Origin: Saccopteryx bilineata
Lineage: Eukaryota; Chordata; Mammalia; Chiroptera; Emballonuridae
Direction: 5' to 3'
Length of the DNA stretch: 64,000 nucleotides
Assembly (NCBI RefSeq): GCF_036850765.1
Contig: NC_089493.1
Location: 191,536,706 to 191,600,705 of the forward strand
Under the pieces are notes generated by a model. That model did no database searches. It was not told where the DNA came from and was given only the letters and a program-made list of their open reading frames with translations. Position numbers and translations under genes: made by a program. Positions 1-12,335 of this stretch are shown one piece after another. Position 1 is the stretch's first letter, and each line of letters begins with the position of its first letter.

Positions 1-103
1 AGAAGCAGATGGACGCTTCTCCTGTGTGCCCTGGCCAGGAATCGAACCCAGGACTTCTGCACGCCAGGCCGACGCTCTACCACTGAGCCAACCGGCCAGG
101 GCC
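1..103 (-). mobile_element. tRNA-headed SINE, group A, cut by window edge
   Basis: Read on the minus strand this is the 5' head of a tRNA-derived SINE: GGCCCTGGCCGGTTGGCTC, an A-box-like stretch (GGCTCAGTGGTAGAGCG), a B-box-like GGGTTCGATTCC and the linker GGGCACACAGGAGAAGCG. Its 3' part lies outside the window. Group A is the commonest SINE here, with ten copies. Such elements are transcribed by RNA polymerase III and copied by LINE-1 machinery. Confidence 0.9.
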
Positions 104-1061
104 GTAAATGAAGTTTTACATAAAAGCGAATGGCTCTGACTGAAATGAGGACACAGGGGTTTCAGGGAGCCAGGTGTTCCAATGGCTTTGTCTTTACTCT
201 CTCGGCGGGACCCCTGAAATGTCTCTACATCCTACGCCTCTGAGCAGTGCGTTTAGAGAACTATGGACTCACATAGGAATTCGTCATTCATAGACCATGT
301 TCTGTCCATTGGGCTGTCAGGCAGCTCTGCCTTGGTGTCACTGTTAGATCACATGCACTAACTAGCAGCAATGTAGTTGTTCAACAGGAATGTGTGTACT
401 GGATATCCAGGTTATTGTTAGTCAACGTGTTTGTCTAACTGTACTGATAATTAGGTATATTATGAGTTCAGACACATCCAATTCTAATTTCTTTATATGT
501 ATATAATGAAAGACTATTGGGTTCAGTCCAATCAGAAGCTCCTTCCCAACACCTACCACTCTATTATTCAATAGAGAACCTAGAACTTTCCTCTTATAAG
601 GTAGAGAGCAAGTCTTAGCCATAGTCCATAACTCTGAGGGCTTCCGACTCAGATTGGTGAGATGAAACTAGCCAAAATAAAGGATTAGAGACAACCTATT
701 AACAAAATATTAGTAAAATGTTTTGGATTATAAAGAGAAATAGGTATATAGAAAGGATCTGTTTTAAAATGCTTAGATTAAGAATAAGTATTTGCTTGAG
801 ATTTTATAATTTAGGTAAACTAACAAGTGCATTTATGCATTTCCTACTAAGAACTAGAACTCAATGCTATTGCTCTATTATGATCTTAAATATGATATTC
901 CAAGCAGGTGTTGGAAGATGTTAGTTTTCTTATGCTGTCCATAAATAAAAATAACATGGCATTTTTATTTCAATGCCTCCTGTAAAATCTGTATTCCTAG
1001 AAATTGAATGAACCAGACTATGCCTTCATTTGATGTATGGCTTGACTATTAAAATTAAAGT
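104..1061. other. unique AT-rich DNA, nothing recognised
   Basis: No exon-like reading frame, no RNA gene and no repeat family that I recognise. Short open frames here have no recognisable protein content. Confidence 0.5.
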
Positions 1062-1448
1062 GGCCCTGGCTGGTTAGCTCAGTGGAAGAGCATTGACCCA
1101 GTGTATAGATGTCCCAGGTTAGATTCCCTGTCAGGGCACACAGGAGAAGGGACCATCTGCTACCCCTTTCTCTCCTTCTTGTCTTTTTTCCTCTCTCCTC
1201 CTTCCCTTTTTTCTCCTCCCACAGCCATGGTTTGATTACTTCGAGCTCATTAGCCCTGGCGCTGAGGATGGTTCTGTGGAGCTTCCACATCAGTCAGGCA
1301 CTAAAAATAGCTTGATTGCAAGCATGGCCCCAGGTGAGCAGAGCATTGGCCCCAGATGGGGGGGTTACCGGGTACATCCCAGTCAGGGCACATGCAGGAA
1401 TCTGTCGCCCCTCCTCTCACTTGGAAAAGAATAAATAAATAAATAAAG
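1062..1448 (+). mobile_element. tRNA-headed SINE, group A, diverged
   Basis: Complete but mutated group A copy: head from 1062 (GGCCCTGGCTGGTTAGCTC), linker GGGCACACAGGAGAAGG, a pyrimidine-rich middle at about 1150-1220, the CAGAGCATTGGCCCCAGATG segment and an A-rich tail of AAAT units ending near 1448. A short possible target duplication (TAAAGTG) lies on both sides. The divergence suggests an older insertion than the copies at 53922 and 57643. Confidence 0.85.
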
Positions 1449-2939
1449 TGACAAATTTTTTCTAATAGTATATGGGTACAAATTAATATTTTCCTAAGTC
1501 TATACTTAAAATGAATTTTTAATATAACTTTAAGGTAGTCTAGATGTATTTCAGTATATAAGAAAATATTTTAGTAATTATTTTTTATGTTGAAATATTT
1601 TTACTATCAATTTTATTTCATTAAGTCTTATTTTTCCTTTGGTAATAAAAACCATTATAAAATTTGTAGAAAATTTTATATTTGTTTGACATTTGACTAT
1701 AATACTCAGATTGGTTTTGCTTTTGTTCACAAAGGTAAGGAGAAATCCAAATTTACTCATAATAAAAGTATTAGAGAAACTGTCAATAAATTTACTGTTA
1801 TAATTGAATCATGTGATTTCTAAATTGTTGATAATATGATCTGCTCGTTAAACAATAGTGTCTGGAGAAAATGATGGATTAATTGACTGATGGCTAAAGT
1901 TTCCCTCAAATATAATGGTTTACCCAGTTTGATTTGATTTGTGTAAAATAACTTTCTCTAATAAACAATTTGCTCAGAGGCAGTAGAAGAAATGAATGGT
2001 TATCAAACCAAACTTAATTAGTCTATCCTAGATTGATATTACTTGGGGAGTCTTCATTTTAATTGTGAAGGGCTGGATACAAAGAGTTGGTTCATTATTT
2101 TTTCCTGTATAAACACTATTGTAACTACCTATAGAATAATAACATGTGAATTCATTTTAATAAATGCTTGTAAAGTGAATTAGCTAATTATGCCAGGCTA
2201 AAAATGATTCCTTTAATTATTTTGGATATTTAACTGGTACTTCAATTTTATTATTGTTAGTCTGTAAATGTGATTTGTATTAACTCTGCCAAACTAATTA
2301 TAATATATAACTTAACAAACAATTTGAGCAGTTTTGAAATGCTTATAATGTGTTCTCTTGTGCAAGAGAACACATTATTTCTGGATTACATGAAGATAAA
2401 GGTATAACACTAATTCAGACCAAAAGAATGGCAATTCTTGTGTATAGAGAGAATAAAAACCCCTCAGTATCCAATGTAGTAACTGACATAATTATACGAA
2501 TGAGAAGAATGAACAGATTTCATTCAGGAGAAGATGAAACTGGAGATTTGCTAGTTTATCTAACATGGTATTATTCACTTGACACTTGAAGACACGGTGT
2601 AGTATAAGAGATTTAATTCTTATTTTACAAGCTAGACGCTTTTTCCCCATGTCCTTACTATAAATAGAAGAACTCTATCTGCATCCTCAAGCAGAAAGAT
2701 GTGTATTAAGAACTCATTGTGGATGTCAAAAACAACGTGCCTTTTAATCACTTTCACTTAACAGACTAATTCTAATTGTCTTGAATCAGAAATAAATGAG
2801 AACAAAAGCTTTAGTAGTGAAAAAATATATAAAGCATTCTAATTTAGTCTTTCTGGGGGGAAAAGCAAAATAATCTCCAAAGAGTATGCAATCTAAAACC
2901 TTGTTTTTTTAAAAATTAACAGACAATAATAAACACTTT
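1449..2939. other. unique AT-rich DNA holding one long palindrome
   Basis: Very AT-rich non-coding sequence. The only structure I see is the perfect-arm inverted repeat at 2345-2378, annotated separately. No gene or recognised repeat family. Confidence 0.5.
2345..2378. repeat. 34-bp inverted repeat, 16-bp perfect arms, 2-bp centre
   Basis: The arm ATAATGTGTTCTCTTG (2345-2360) is the exact reverse complement of CAAGAGAACACATTAT (2363-2378), with TG at the centre. No matching element ends were seen around it. It could be a hairpin or cruciform former, or a remnant of a DNA transposon. The arms also hold opposed TGTTCT/AGAACA half-sites, but in everted order rather than the order bound by glucocorticoid-type receptors. 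Confidence 0.9.
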
Positions 2940-4662
2940 TTAATTTTGGGAGGGTGTACAATTCTATGAGTTTTAACCCATATAATCACTGCTACAATCA
3001 GGATACAGAACAGTTCCATCACCTAGAAAAATATCTTTCCGAATTCCATCACAGCCACCCCTGTGCCTAACCCCTGGCAACTACTGATCTCTTTCCTACT
3101 CATTATAGTTTTGCCTTTTTCCAGAATGTCATATAAATGATATCTCATAGTATTTGACTTTTGAAACTGGCTTTCACCCAGCGTAATGCCTTTGAGATTC
3201 ATCCATGTTTTAGTATTATCAGTAATTTGTTTCCTATTTACCCCCCTCCAAATTGAATATAATAACAATAATATCAGTTTGTCCAGTTACTATAAATGAT
3301 CTACCCATGGGGAAAATTAGTTCTCCTTCAGAGTATCCCCATCATAACTAGAATTTGATTTTTGCCCTTATTCACCCATAAAGTTCTGTTTTAATTGTCT
3401 GCATTGCAATTTTATAGATGTACCATATTTTGTTTAATCTGTCTCCACTATTATGCTTAGATTTTTAAAAAATATATTGCATTAAAAATAATTTTAAAAT
3501 TAAAAAATATATTACATTTAATGCTGCGGTAAACATTCTTATGCATATCTTTTCTGCATGTATATTCTAAGAACTCTTAGAAATGAAATTGCTGGCTAAA
3601 AGAATAAACACCAAAAAAAATTGTATGGATTACAATTTGCCTTCCAAAAACATTGTACCAATTTGTACACACTCTTACTTTGCCATCATTGTCCTTCTTT
3701 GTGATCTTTGCAGATCTAGTCATTGAAATTTTCTTACTTTTATTTTATATTGTATTTCATTAAATAATAATGCAATTGAACTTAATATTAAGATGTCAGC
3801 TGTCTCCAAATTGATTTATATATTCAACACAATCTTACTTTTTAAAAAAAGTGCCAGCAAGGTTTTAGTGTTTGGTAGGTTTTTGTTTGAGGTTTGTATT
3901 TGGGGGAGGTTGTTGCCATTTTAATAGAATTATAGTGGTATCTTGTAATTTTAATTTATATTTTCCTAGTGGCTAATGATATTGAACATTATTTTTTGTA
4001 CCTAATCATCTTCCATATATTTGCTTTGGAAAGTATTTGTTTAAGTCTTTCACCCATTTTAAAATTTGTTTTTATGTTCTCGAGTTCTTAGAATACTTTG
4101 TAGATTTTAGATACGAGTCCTTTGCTGGATATGTGATTAAGAAATGTCTTCTGTTCAGTAGAGAGCTTATATTTTCATTTCCTTAACAGTGTCCATTAAG
4201 ATGCAGATGTTTTTAATTTTGATGAAATCCCATTTATGAATTATTTTTAGTGGATCATGCTTTTGGTATCATGCAGTGTTAAATGAGCAATGCATGAGAA
4301 CTCTGCCTAGTCCCAGGACACAAAGATATCCTCCTAAATTGTGTCATTTTTGTATATGTCTCCTGGGTTATCTATCCTTTTACTTTAATCTATCTATGAA
4401 CGTAAATGTGTCTTTATATTCAATGTGGATGTCTGGTAGATAACATGTCATTGGGTTGTTTTTAATTCATTCTTACAATCTCTATGTCTTTCAGTAGGTA
4501 TATTTAAACCATTTACATTTAATTAATTATTATTGATATTTGGATATTTAAGTCTACCTTTTTTAATTTTCTGTTCCTTCTTTATTTCTTTTTTCTTGCC
4601 TCCTTTTAAGTTATTTAAATCTGGTAGTATTCCCTTTTATATTATCTACTGTCTTTTTCTTT
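2940..4662 (-). mobile_element. old LINE-1 fragment, antisense, 3' region
   Basis: The minus strand carries decayed LINE-1 ORF2 C-terminal and 3' sequence. Around 3140-3220 it translates to residues such as KTWMNLKGITLGE, a typical end-of-ORF2 context. The plus strand shows antisense LINE-1 phrases such as GAGATTCATCCATG and, further on, TTTCACCCATTTT. Reading is broken by many stops and indels, so it is inactive. Its right end is interrupted by the SINE at 4663-5028. Subfamily not assigned, and boundaries are approximate. Confidence 0.75.
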
Positions 4663-5028
4663 CATTCTTTTTCTATTAAGTGAGTGGCAGGGAGGCAGAG
4701 ACAGATTCCTGCATGCTCCCGACCAGGATCCACCCTCCCAGCCCCTACCAGGAGATGCTCTGCTGGGCTGGGCTGCAGTTTTGTTGCTCAGCAACCAAAC
4801 TATTTTAGCTCCCAAGGCTGAGGCCATGGAGCCAGCCTCAGTGCCTGGGGCCAACTTTGCTTGAATAACTCAAGCCCTGCTGTGGGAGGGGAAGAGACAG
4901 AGAGATAGAGGGGAGTAGGGAGTGGAGAAGCAGGTGATTGCTTCTCCTCTGTGCCCTGACCAGGAATCAAACCTGGGACTTCCACAAGTCAGGCCGGTGC
5001 TCTACCACTGAGCCAACCGGCCAGGGCC
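4663..5028 (-). mobile_element. tRNA-headed SINE, group A, minus strand
   Basis: The tRNA-like head ends at 5028 (reverse of GGCCCTGGCC) and the 3' part runs towards 4663, with the reverse of the CTGTCTCTGCCTCCC segment at about 4690. The body is moderately diverged. It is inserted within antisense LINE-1-like sequence. I could not define a clear target duplication. Confidence 0.85.
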
Positions 5029-5409
5029 CTGAATTTTTTACTTTGTCTCTTTTTTTTAATTGATTTTAATTTATTGTGTTTACATAGATACAAGTATTCC
5101 CCTAAACATGCCCCTTGCCCCCCTACCCCCAACATCTTTCCCCCTTCCCTCCAGGATTTGCTTTTCTACTCTATAACACTGTGTTATGTATATGTAATTT
5201 CACCAGTCTCATGTCTCTTTAAATGGTTTTTCATGGTTGCTCTAAACATTATAATGTACATATTTAACTTTTTACAGTCTGTTTAAAATTAATATTTTAC
5301 TACTTGAAGTAGAACATAGATCCCTTTATCCTCCACTCATTTTGTTGTAGTTGCATTGTATGTGACATGTACATACATTGAAAATGCCTCAAATAATGAT
5401 AGAACTTTT
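5029..5409 (-). mobile_element. probable LINE-1 3'-end sequence, antisense
   Basis: The segment starting near 5053 (TTGATTTTAATTTATTGTG, then a C-rich stretch with CCCCCTACCCCC) resembles the antisense 3' end of a mammalian LINE-1. It lies between a SINE and a hAT insertion, with further antisense LINE-1 sequence beyond. Family assignment is by recall and uncertain. Confidence 0.4.
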
Positions 5410-5417
5410 GTTTTGAA

Positions 5418-5797
5418 TAAGATGACCAATCGTCCTCCTTTAGGGAGGACCGTCCTTCTTTTGTAAGTTCCGTCCTCCCTCGAAAAGTGTCCTCCTACAT
5501 GTCCTCTGTTTTGATATTGGAAGACTAATCTGTAAATGTCCATATTCGATCTATGCAAAGTTGATCCATTGTGTGAGATGTGATGTATTTGTATCTAAAT
5601 GAGTACTTTTTTCTTATAATTATTATTAAAAATTAATAGGCATGTAAGCATAATTACAATATAAAATACTACAAATGTTTTATTATTCATTTATCATATA
5701 GTGTATTATTGCTGCAATGAATAAAATGTTTTATTTATGATAGTGTTTTATTCGATTTATTTTTATCCTTTTCATTGTAAAAAAGTTGGTCACCTTA
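5418..5797. mobile_element. non-autonomous hAT-type transposon, 380 bp, with 8-bp TSD
   Basis: Ends are TAAGATGACCAA at 5418 and TTGGTCACCTTA ending at 5797, inverted copies with one mismatch. The 8 bp GTTTTGAA directly precedes (5410-5417) and directly follows (5798-5805) the element. Exact 8-bp duplications are the hallmark of hAT transposases, although the TAAG start is less usual than the CAG start. No transposase is encoded, so it must have been moved in trans. It sits inside antisense LINE-1 sequence and is therefore younger than that LINE-1. The CGTCCTCC-rich left part has short internal repeats. Confidence 0.85.
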
Positions 5798-5805
5798 GTT
5801 TTGAA

Positions 5806-6530
5806 TGATTATATATATTTTATAGAATGTAAGAGGAAAATTATATCCTATTCTGTTTATCCATATATTTACTTTTTCTGTTTCTTTCTTTTCATAACAG
5901 ATGTTCCAGGTTCTTCTCTCATATCGTTTTCCTCTGTCTATAGAACTTCCCTTAACATCTCTTACAGAGCAGGTCTGCTGACGATGAAGTCTTTTCATTT
6001 TCCGTCATCTGAGAGTGGTCATTCTTTTAATTCATGAAGTAATTTTTTTCTCTGGATATAGAATTCTGGGTTGATAGTTCTGACAGTTCTCAACCCCTCT
6101 CCTATCCTTTCACCACTAAAATATATATATATATATAATTATTATAGCCATACTAGTGTGTGTGTGATGATATCTCATTGTGGTTTTGATTTGCATTTCC
6201 TTAATGACAAATTTTGTTGAGCATATTTTTATGCACTTGTATATCTTCTTTGAAGAAGTATCTATTTTAGTCTTATGCCCATTTTTTAATTGGGTTGTTG
6301 GTCTTTTTCTTATTGAGTTATAAGAATTGTTTATGTAATCTTGTTACTAATCCCTTATCAGATATATGATTTGCAAATATTTTCTCTCCTGTGGTGGGTT
6401 GTCTTTACTTTCTTGAAAATGTCCTTTGAAGCACAAAGGTTCTTAACTTAGTAGATGTCCAGTTTATCTATTTATTCTTTTGTTGCTCGTGCATTTGTTT
6501 ATAGTTGTTACTGATTTCTGTTATCAAGTA
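5806..6530 (-). mobile_element. LINE-1 ORF2 fragment, antisense
   Basis: The plus strand shows classic antisense LINE-1 ORF2 phrases: GATATCTCATTGTGG followed by TTTTGATTTGCATTTCC (about 6170-6200), TGGGTTGTTGGTCTTTTTC (about 6293) and CCCTTATCAGATATATGATT (about 6351). Frames are broken, so it is inactive. A short AT repeat lies at 6120-6138. Probably the same insertion as the LINE-1 pieces at 2940-5409, split by a SINE and a hAT. Confidence 0.75.
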
Positions 6531-6961
6531 AGTTCTCTGCTTTCTCTGCGACGTGTAGTCCATGGGGAACTGACCTCATTTCCTGGCCTCTGTCATTGGT
6601 TTAATATGAACATTTGAACCAAGCTAAGTCCAGGTCAATGAGGTTTAATTTCTGAGACCTGTTGAAACTATTCAGGAAGAGAAGTTCTCTTTCCACTGAA
6701 TTTGTAGCAGGGAAAAAGTAAGTCTCAGAGCTGTTGAAGGACTGCAATGATCAGACCAAATGAAATACTGAGATGGAGAGAGACAGATCCTGACACTATT
6801 TCTCTGGCCCCTGGGTCCAGCGATCCAGCCATGCTCCAGCAGTGATGGGTTCAGAGACTGAGTACATACTCCCTCCACGCCTGCTCCCTGTTTTAAAACA
6901 AAAGACATGCTGAACTTGTAGAACCAAATGGCTGTTAATAATTTAAAGTGATACTGGTGAG
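6531..6961. other. unassigned sequence between LINE-1 and microsatellite
   Basis: No gene seen. The texture around 6790-6850 (CCCTGGGTCCAGCGATCCAG) is reminiscent of an old interspersed repeat, but I could not place it. Confidence 0.35.
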
Positions 6962-7028
6962 ATTTTCTTTCCCTCCCTCCTTCCATCTGCTCCCTCTTCC
7001 TCTTCTTCCTCCTCTTCTTCCTTTTCCT

Positions 7029-7101
<73 letters not shown>
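6962..7101. repeat. pyrimidine tract, (TC)n and (CA)15 compound microsatellite
   Basis: A strongly pyrimidine-rich run (6962-7071), ending in perfect TC repeats, passes directly into 15 CA dinucleotides (7072-7101). The open frames across it are products of the repeat. Confidence 0.95.
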
Positions 7102-7102
<1 letters not shown>

Positions 7103-7849
7103 CTTGAGTCCAGTACAGCCACTAATTCTAAAATAGGAAATGACAGTGAAGATGCCCTGAAGGTGCCTGGAGGAAAGGGTGGTGTTCAGACCTGTTGCCA
7201 ACCCCTTTTTCACGTTTGCACTGCACCTATATTTTGTAATGGTCACCGCAACCCTTTTTTGTGAACTGTTTACATGTCTGACTTCTTGTTTGGATTTTAC
7301 TTGGTGATTTGATATGAATTTTTAATGTGAAAGCACTTAGCATTAGGAGTTTGACATTTTGTCTGACCTTAATCACCAGGAGGGTCATGAGAGGTTTATT
7401 CAGTGGGAAGAGAACTGTTACAGCTCCGACAGAAATGATGGGAAATAAGTAAACAGCCTTTTAAATCTTCACCAGAAATCAATAGGGTTTAAAGATGATG
7501 GACGTTGGTGTTTTTTGCTGCTTAAGGACTTCAACCTTTTACGGGAAAATGTCTTCTTGGCGCGTCAGCACTTTTTTCCATGCACACAGTGAATCACAGC
7601 TGCAAACAGAACATTCTTTATAGAACACTCTTCATCATTATTATAAGGAAGAAATTGTGTATGACTGCCCGTGGTAATATAGAGCCTTTTGGGGCATTTT
7701 TGTATGAAAAAAGAGGGCCATTCCTCACCATTTTGGTTTTGTCTTATGTGTAATTCATACGCCAGTAGTAGCAGCTGTTGTTTCCAGCGCGCCTCCATTG
7801 CACTGGTCACTGACTGCAGGGCACGTTCAGGCCGGTCAAATGGCTCCAC
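7102..7849. other. unique DNA, no supported gene
   Basis: Contains one stop-free stretch of 97 codons on the minus strand (7858-7565). I do not recognise its product and treat it as chance (see rejected items). No repeat family recognised. Confidence 0.4.
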
Positions 7850-7985
7850 GGCATCCATGGAACTGAGGCTCAGAGCCTCTGTCTAAAGTCATCTCCTTAG
7901 TGATGTAACTGGTACTTAAAACCCTGCTCCATAAAGTCTGAAGCGTGCGTTTTACCACTCTTCCAACTACATTCTGAGGACAGGC
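7850..7985 (-). mobile_element. MIR SINE fragment, antisense
   Basis: The plus strand shows the reverse of the MIR core: GGAACTGAGGCTCAGAG, then AAAGTCATCTCCTTAGTGA and a distal CACTCTTCCAAC. The normal reading would be CTCTGTGCCTCAGTTTCC. Ancient mammal-wide SINE, heavily diverged. Confidence 0.65.
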
Positions 7986-8774
7986 ACGTAAGAGGTGCTC
8001 TCACCTTTGACATTACTTCTTTAGTAGTTGTATCTCCTATTTCCTTTCTATCCTCTTTGCCCTGTCAGTAAAACTGACTTAAGTGACAGATCTCCGTATC
8101 ACTTAATAAGAGGATGAGAGCTACCCCATGGTCATTGAATGAAGGGATGTAAACTGAGAACTTCCCAATATACTCTGCCGATTTGTTTTCCATGAATGAT
8201 TTATAAGATTGTAGATTGATACAGCATTAAGCAGTATATTCACAATAAGCTGAATCTGACACAAGTATTCAAATATTAACCAAACATGTCATGCGGTATC
8301 CTTTATTTTACGGTATAGATTTATGGATTTTATTGTAAAAAAAAAAATGCTTTTATTCTAAATACCTTAAAAACATGGAAAACTTGCCATTGCAGAGCAG
8401 TTGACTTTGCAGATATTCAACTGCTTCACAGATAACACTGTGCAGCTCTTCTCCTGCAGAAAGTAAGATATTTATTTTTTAATTTGAAAATACTCATTTT
8501 AACTCAAACGAAGACTACAAACTCAGCTTTTGATAATATGTAATCGTGAACCACATACTGTAAATAAAAATTTTCACATTGAACCTGATTTGATGTGAAT
8601 TTAGACTTAAGGGTACATTAGTTAATTAACTGGAAAATTTAAAGGAAAAGATGAGCTAGCTCTTTACCATTTTATTGTAATACTGGTTAGATATGTTGAA
8701 TATAAAACTCAGATGAAATGTGCATTCCTTCATGGAATAGTCACTTAACTTTTGTAATTCTCCACTTTCTTATT
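7986..8774. other. unique AT-rich DNA, nothing recognised
   Basis: No gene or repeat recognised. A short poly-A run occurs at about 8337-8347. Confidence 0.45.
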
Positions 8775-9084
8775 TTTTCATTTATTTTGACAAAGACAGA
8801 GAGAGAGGACAGCTAGGGACAGACAGACAGGAAGGGAGAGAAATGAGAAGCATCAATTCTTTGTTGGCACCTTAGTTTTTCAATGATTGCTTTCTCATAT
8901 GTGCCTTGACGGCGGGGGGGTGGGGTTAGAGCAGAGTGAGTGACCCCTTGCTCAAGCCTGAGACCTTGGGCTTCAAGTCAAGCCAGCAACCTTTGGGGTC
9001 AAGCCAGCGACCTCAGGGTTTCAAATCTGGGTCCTCTACGTCCCAGTCTGACACTCTGTCCACTGCGCCACCTCCTGGTCAGGC
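8775..9084 (-). mobile_element. tRNA-headed SINE, group B, minus strand
   Basis: Reverse complement of the group B SINE: the head GCCTGACCAGGAGGTGGCGC ends at 9084, followed by the segments for AAGGTTGCTGGCTTGA and GGCACATATGAGAAAGCAAT, and the GAGAGAAATGAGAAGC-like end at about 8836-8851. It carries a C/G-rich expansion at about 8911-8925. TTTCTTATTT on both flanks is a possible target duplication. Confidence 0.85.
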
Positions 9085-9689
9085 TCTCCGTTTTCTTATT
9101 TAGAAACTGAAATGAACTAAATGTCCTGATAACCCTCCTAACTCAAGAGTTCTATAATACTTTAGGTTTAGAATTTTGAAGTCATTGTTTTCTTATCGCA
9201 TACTTTTAAGTAATAAAATAATCTTTGAAAGTAACTTTTACTATAACATTTTAAATGTATCCCTTTTGCTCCTTAAAAATGGCTTTTTCTAATACCCAGT
9301 GGTCCCCTCGGACTCAGTGCTGCCGTGTGGTTTAGCTGGCTCGGGCTCACCTCTGTCTCTCTTAGAAAAACATAAGACGTTGTCACACCGGCATTCTAAG
9401 GGTGCTGCTCAGGGAACCATTATCAGCCATTTTCTTGGGTTTTCTGGGAGCCTCAAGTTTTCAGGTACATGTGGATTGATTCTGTATTTACTAAAGGAGT
9501 AAATTGACCAGTTTGGGTATATTACTGCTGAGCTTGTAGGAAATAGTTGAACTTGAGAATGAAGACTGGTATTCTCAGGCAAGTTCAGTATAGGAAAGAC
9601 TGTAAAAAACACAGGCATCTCGGAATCAGAGTAGCCGTCTATCTCCTCTTTGCTCACACTGACACTGACTCAAGACCTCTGAGAAGAGA
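9085..9689. other. unique DNA, nothing recognised
   Basis: No gene, RNA or repeat that I can support. Confidence 0.4.
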
Positions 9690-9890
9690 GTGCAGTAGAA
9701 ATCGAGATCCCTTGTTCTAGTCAGACTCCTCCACTTTGTTACTGGTCACGTAAGTTATCAGGGTCATGCGACCTTTTGAGGGCCCAGCTCTGTCATCTCC
9801 AAAATGGGGATAATAGTATATACTAGACAGGATTGTTATGAAAATTATTTGAATGAACACATACGAAGGCATTTGATCTCCTAAATAATC
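9690..9890 (+). mobile_element. MIR SINE
   Basis: Shows the MIR order: CTTGTTCTAGTCAGACTCC, a decayed central core, CTCTGTCATCTCCAAAATGG (about 9789-9808), GGGATAATAGTA and GGATTGTTATGAAAATTATT. Diverged and inactive. Confidence 0.7.
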
Positions 9891-10923
9891 GCTGCTTTGC
9901 TTTATTAGACAATAGTATATTTACGTATCTTGCTAATATAAGTTTTTGTTACCTGGGTTTGATGTATAATCTTAAATTCTTTCTTACACTACAAATTTTC
10001 AGGTATGACTAAATATTATTTCTAAAACAACGTATTGCTGTGTCTATTCATTCACTTACCGACTTGGTGTTTCACGGTTTTCATTCTAGCCTCTCTTATG
10101 AAGTAAACATGTACATTTGAAAAAAGACAGTTGTTTCCCAAACATGATCGAGATTACAGGTTAGACAAATGAAGAGAGGTCTTTTCAGTGTAGAGTGTTC
10201 TGTGTAGTCCAGTTTCTTTTCTTACTTGTCTTTCAACTATTAATCTTTTTGTTAAATATAAAATCAACTCCTTGTTACTTTGCATTTATATTTTACACTG
10301 GTTACTATAGGTTTGTATGTTTAAATATTTTATTTTGGTGACATGATCTTTAATGGTTCATTCTATTAATATCTACAGTACTTTGGGGGCCAGAAATTTT
10401 GCCCAAGAATGTGATTTAAATTTATTAAAGTCAGTGGGAAAATATGACTTGATACCTAAAAAATTATAGTAAAGCAAAAAAAAAAATGTTTTGCCCCCAA
10501 ATCTTACTTAGTGTTAAGTACGGTAAACTATGATTATGTCGTGTCGGTCCTACCTACGGACATTTGTTATTTTAAAGAATACATGTTTCCTATTTTCTTG
10601 GCAAACTCTAAATTTGAATATTTCGTTCTTAAATCATGAAAAATGGTTTTTATGCCTAATTAAATGACTTAATACCAAAACAAGTTATTTTCCTCAAAAT
10701 TGCTATGACTTTTTTTTCTTTTTGTGACTACTTATACATTCTTCTACTGCAGCAGCTGCACTGCACAGCGCTCTGTGTCCGCCCCACACCCTCAGCAGCT
10801 CTCACTTACCTTTGATTTCTTTAGCTCTGCATTTGGCGTATGGTGAACTGCTAATGATATATTGAGTGATATTTCAAATTATGTTGATGATCTAAAAATA
10901 CTTAGCCAAATTGATCTATGACT
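9891..10923. other. unique AT-rich DNA left of the giant hAT
   Basis: No gene or repeat recognised. It ends in the target site of the large transposon, where GATCTATGACTAT (10913-10925) overlaps the target duplication. Confidence 0.45.
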
Positions 10924-10931
10924 ATATAGAT
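10924..10931 (+). repeat. 8-bp target-site duplication, left copy
   Basis: ATATAGAT directly abuts the CAGTG start of the hAT element. The identical right copy is at 26158-26165, 15.2 kb away. Confidence 0.85.
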
Positions 10932-12335
10932 CAGTGATTTTCAACCTTTTTTGAGCTGCGGCACATTTTTTACATTTACAAAATCCTGGGGCACACCACC
11001 TACCAAAATGACACTCTGTTAGAATTTATTTAAAGTTTAAATAAATTACATTTATTAGAAAAAAAAGTTAAATAAAAAAGGATGATCCCCTCATATATAC
11101 AGTCCCATGTAACATCCCTCATATATACAGTCCCATGTAACATCCCTCATATATACAGTCCCATGTAACATTCCCTTATAAATACAGTCCCACGTAACAT
11201 CCTCTCACATACAGTCCCACGTAACATCCCCTCACATACAGTCCCACGTAACATCCCTCATATATACAGTCCCACGTAACATCCCTCATATATACAGTCC
11301 CACGTAACATCCCCTCACATACAGTCCCACGTAACATCCCTTCATATATACAGTCCCATGTAACATTCCCTTATAAATACAGTCCCACATAACATCCCCT
11401 CACATACAGTCCCACGTAACATCCTCTCACATACAGTCCCACGTAACACCCCATATATACAGTCCCACGTAACATCCCCTCACATACAGTCCCACGTAAC
11501 ATCCCTTCATATATACAGTCCGACGTAACACCCCCCTATATACAGTCCCACGTAACATCCCTCACATACAGTCCCACGTAACATCCCCTCACATACAGTC
11601 CCACGTAACATCCCTTCATATATACAGTCCCATGTAACATTCCCTTATAAATACAGTCCCACATAACATCCCCTCACATACAGTCCCACGTAACATCCTC
11701 TCACATACAGTCCCACGTAACACCCCATATATACAGTCCCACGTAACATCCCTCACATACAGTGCCACGTAACATCCCTCATATATACAGTCCGACGTAA
11801 CACCCCCCTATATACAGTCCCACGTAACATCCCTCACATACAGTCCCACGTAACATCCCCTCACATACAGTCCCACGTAACATCCCCTCATATATACAGT
11901 CCCACGTAACATCCCTCATATATACAGTCCCACGTAACATCCCTCACATACAGTCCCACGTAACATCCCTTCATATATACAGTCCCACGTAACATCCCTC
12001 ACATACAGTCCCACGTAACATCCCTCACATACAGTCCCACGTAACATCCCCTCATATATACAGTCCCACGTAACATCCCTCATATATACAGTCCCACATA
12101 ACATCCCCTCATATATACAGTCCCACGTAACATCCCCTCATATATACAGTCCCACGTAACATCCCTCATATATACAGTCCCACGTAACATCCCTCACATA
12201 CAGTCCCACGTAACATCCCTCACATACAGTCCCACGTAACATCCCTTCATATATACAGTCCCACGTAACACCCCATATATACAGTCCCACGTAACATTCC
12301 TCACATACAGTCCCACATAACATCCCTCATATATA

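Noticed and set aside
7565..7858. 97-codon minus-strand frame with a fair start context and protein-like composition
   Set aside because: No recognised domain, begins beside an antisense MIR, and one frame of this length is not surprising in 64 kb. A protein search with a match to any mammalian protein would change this.
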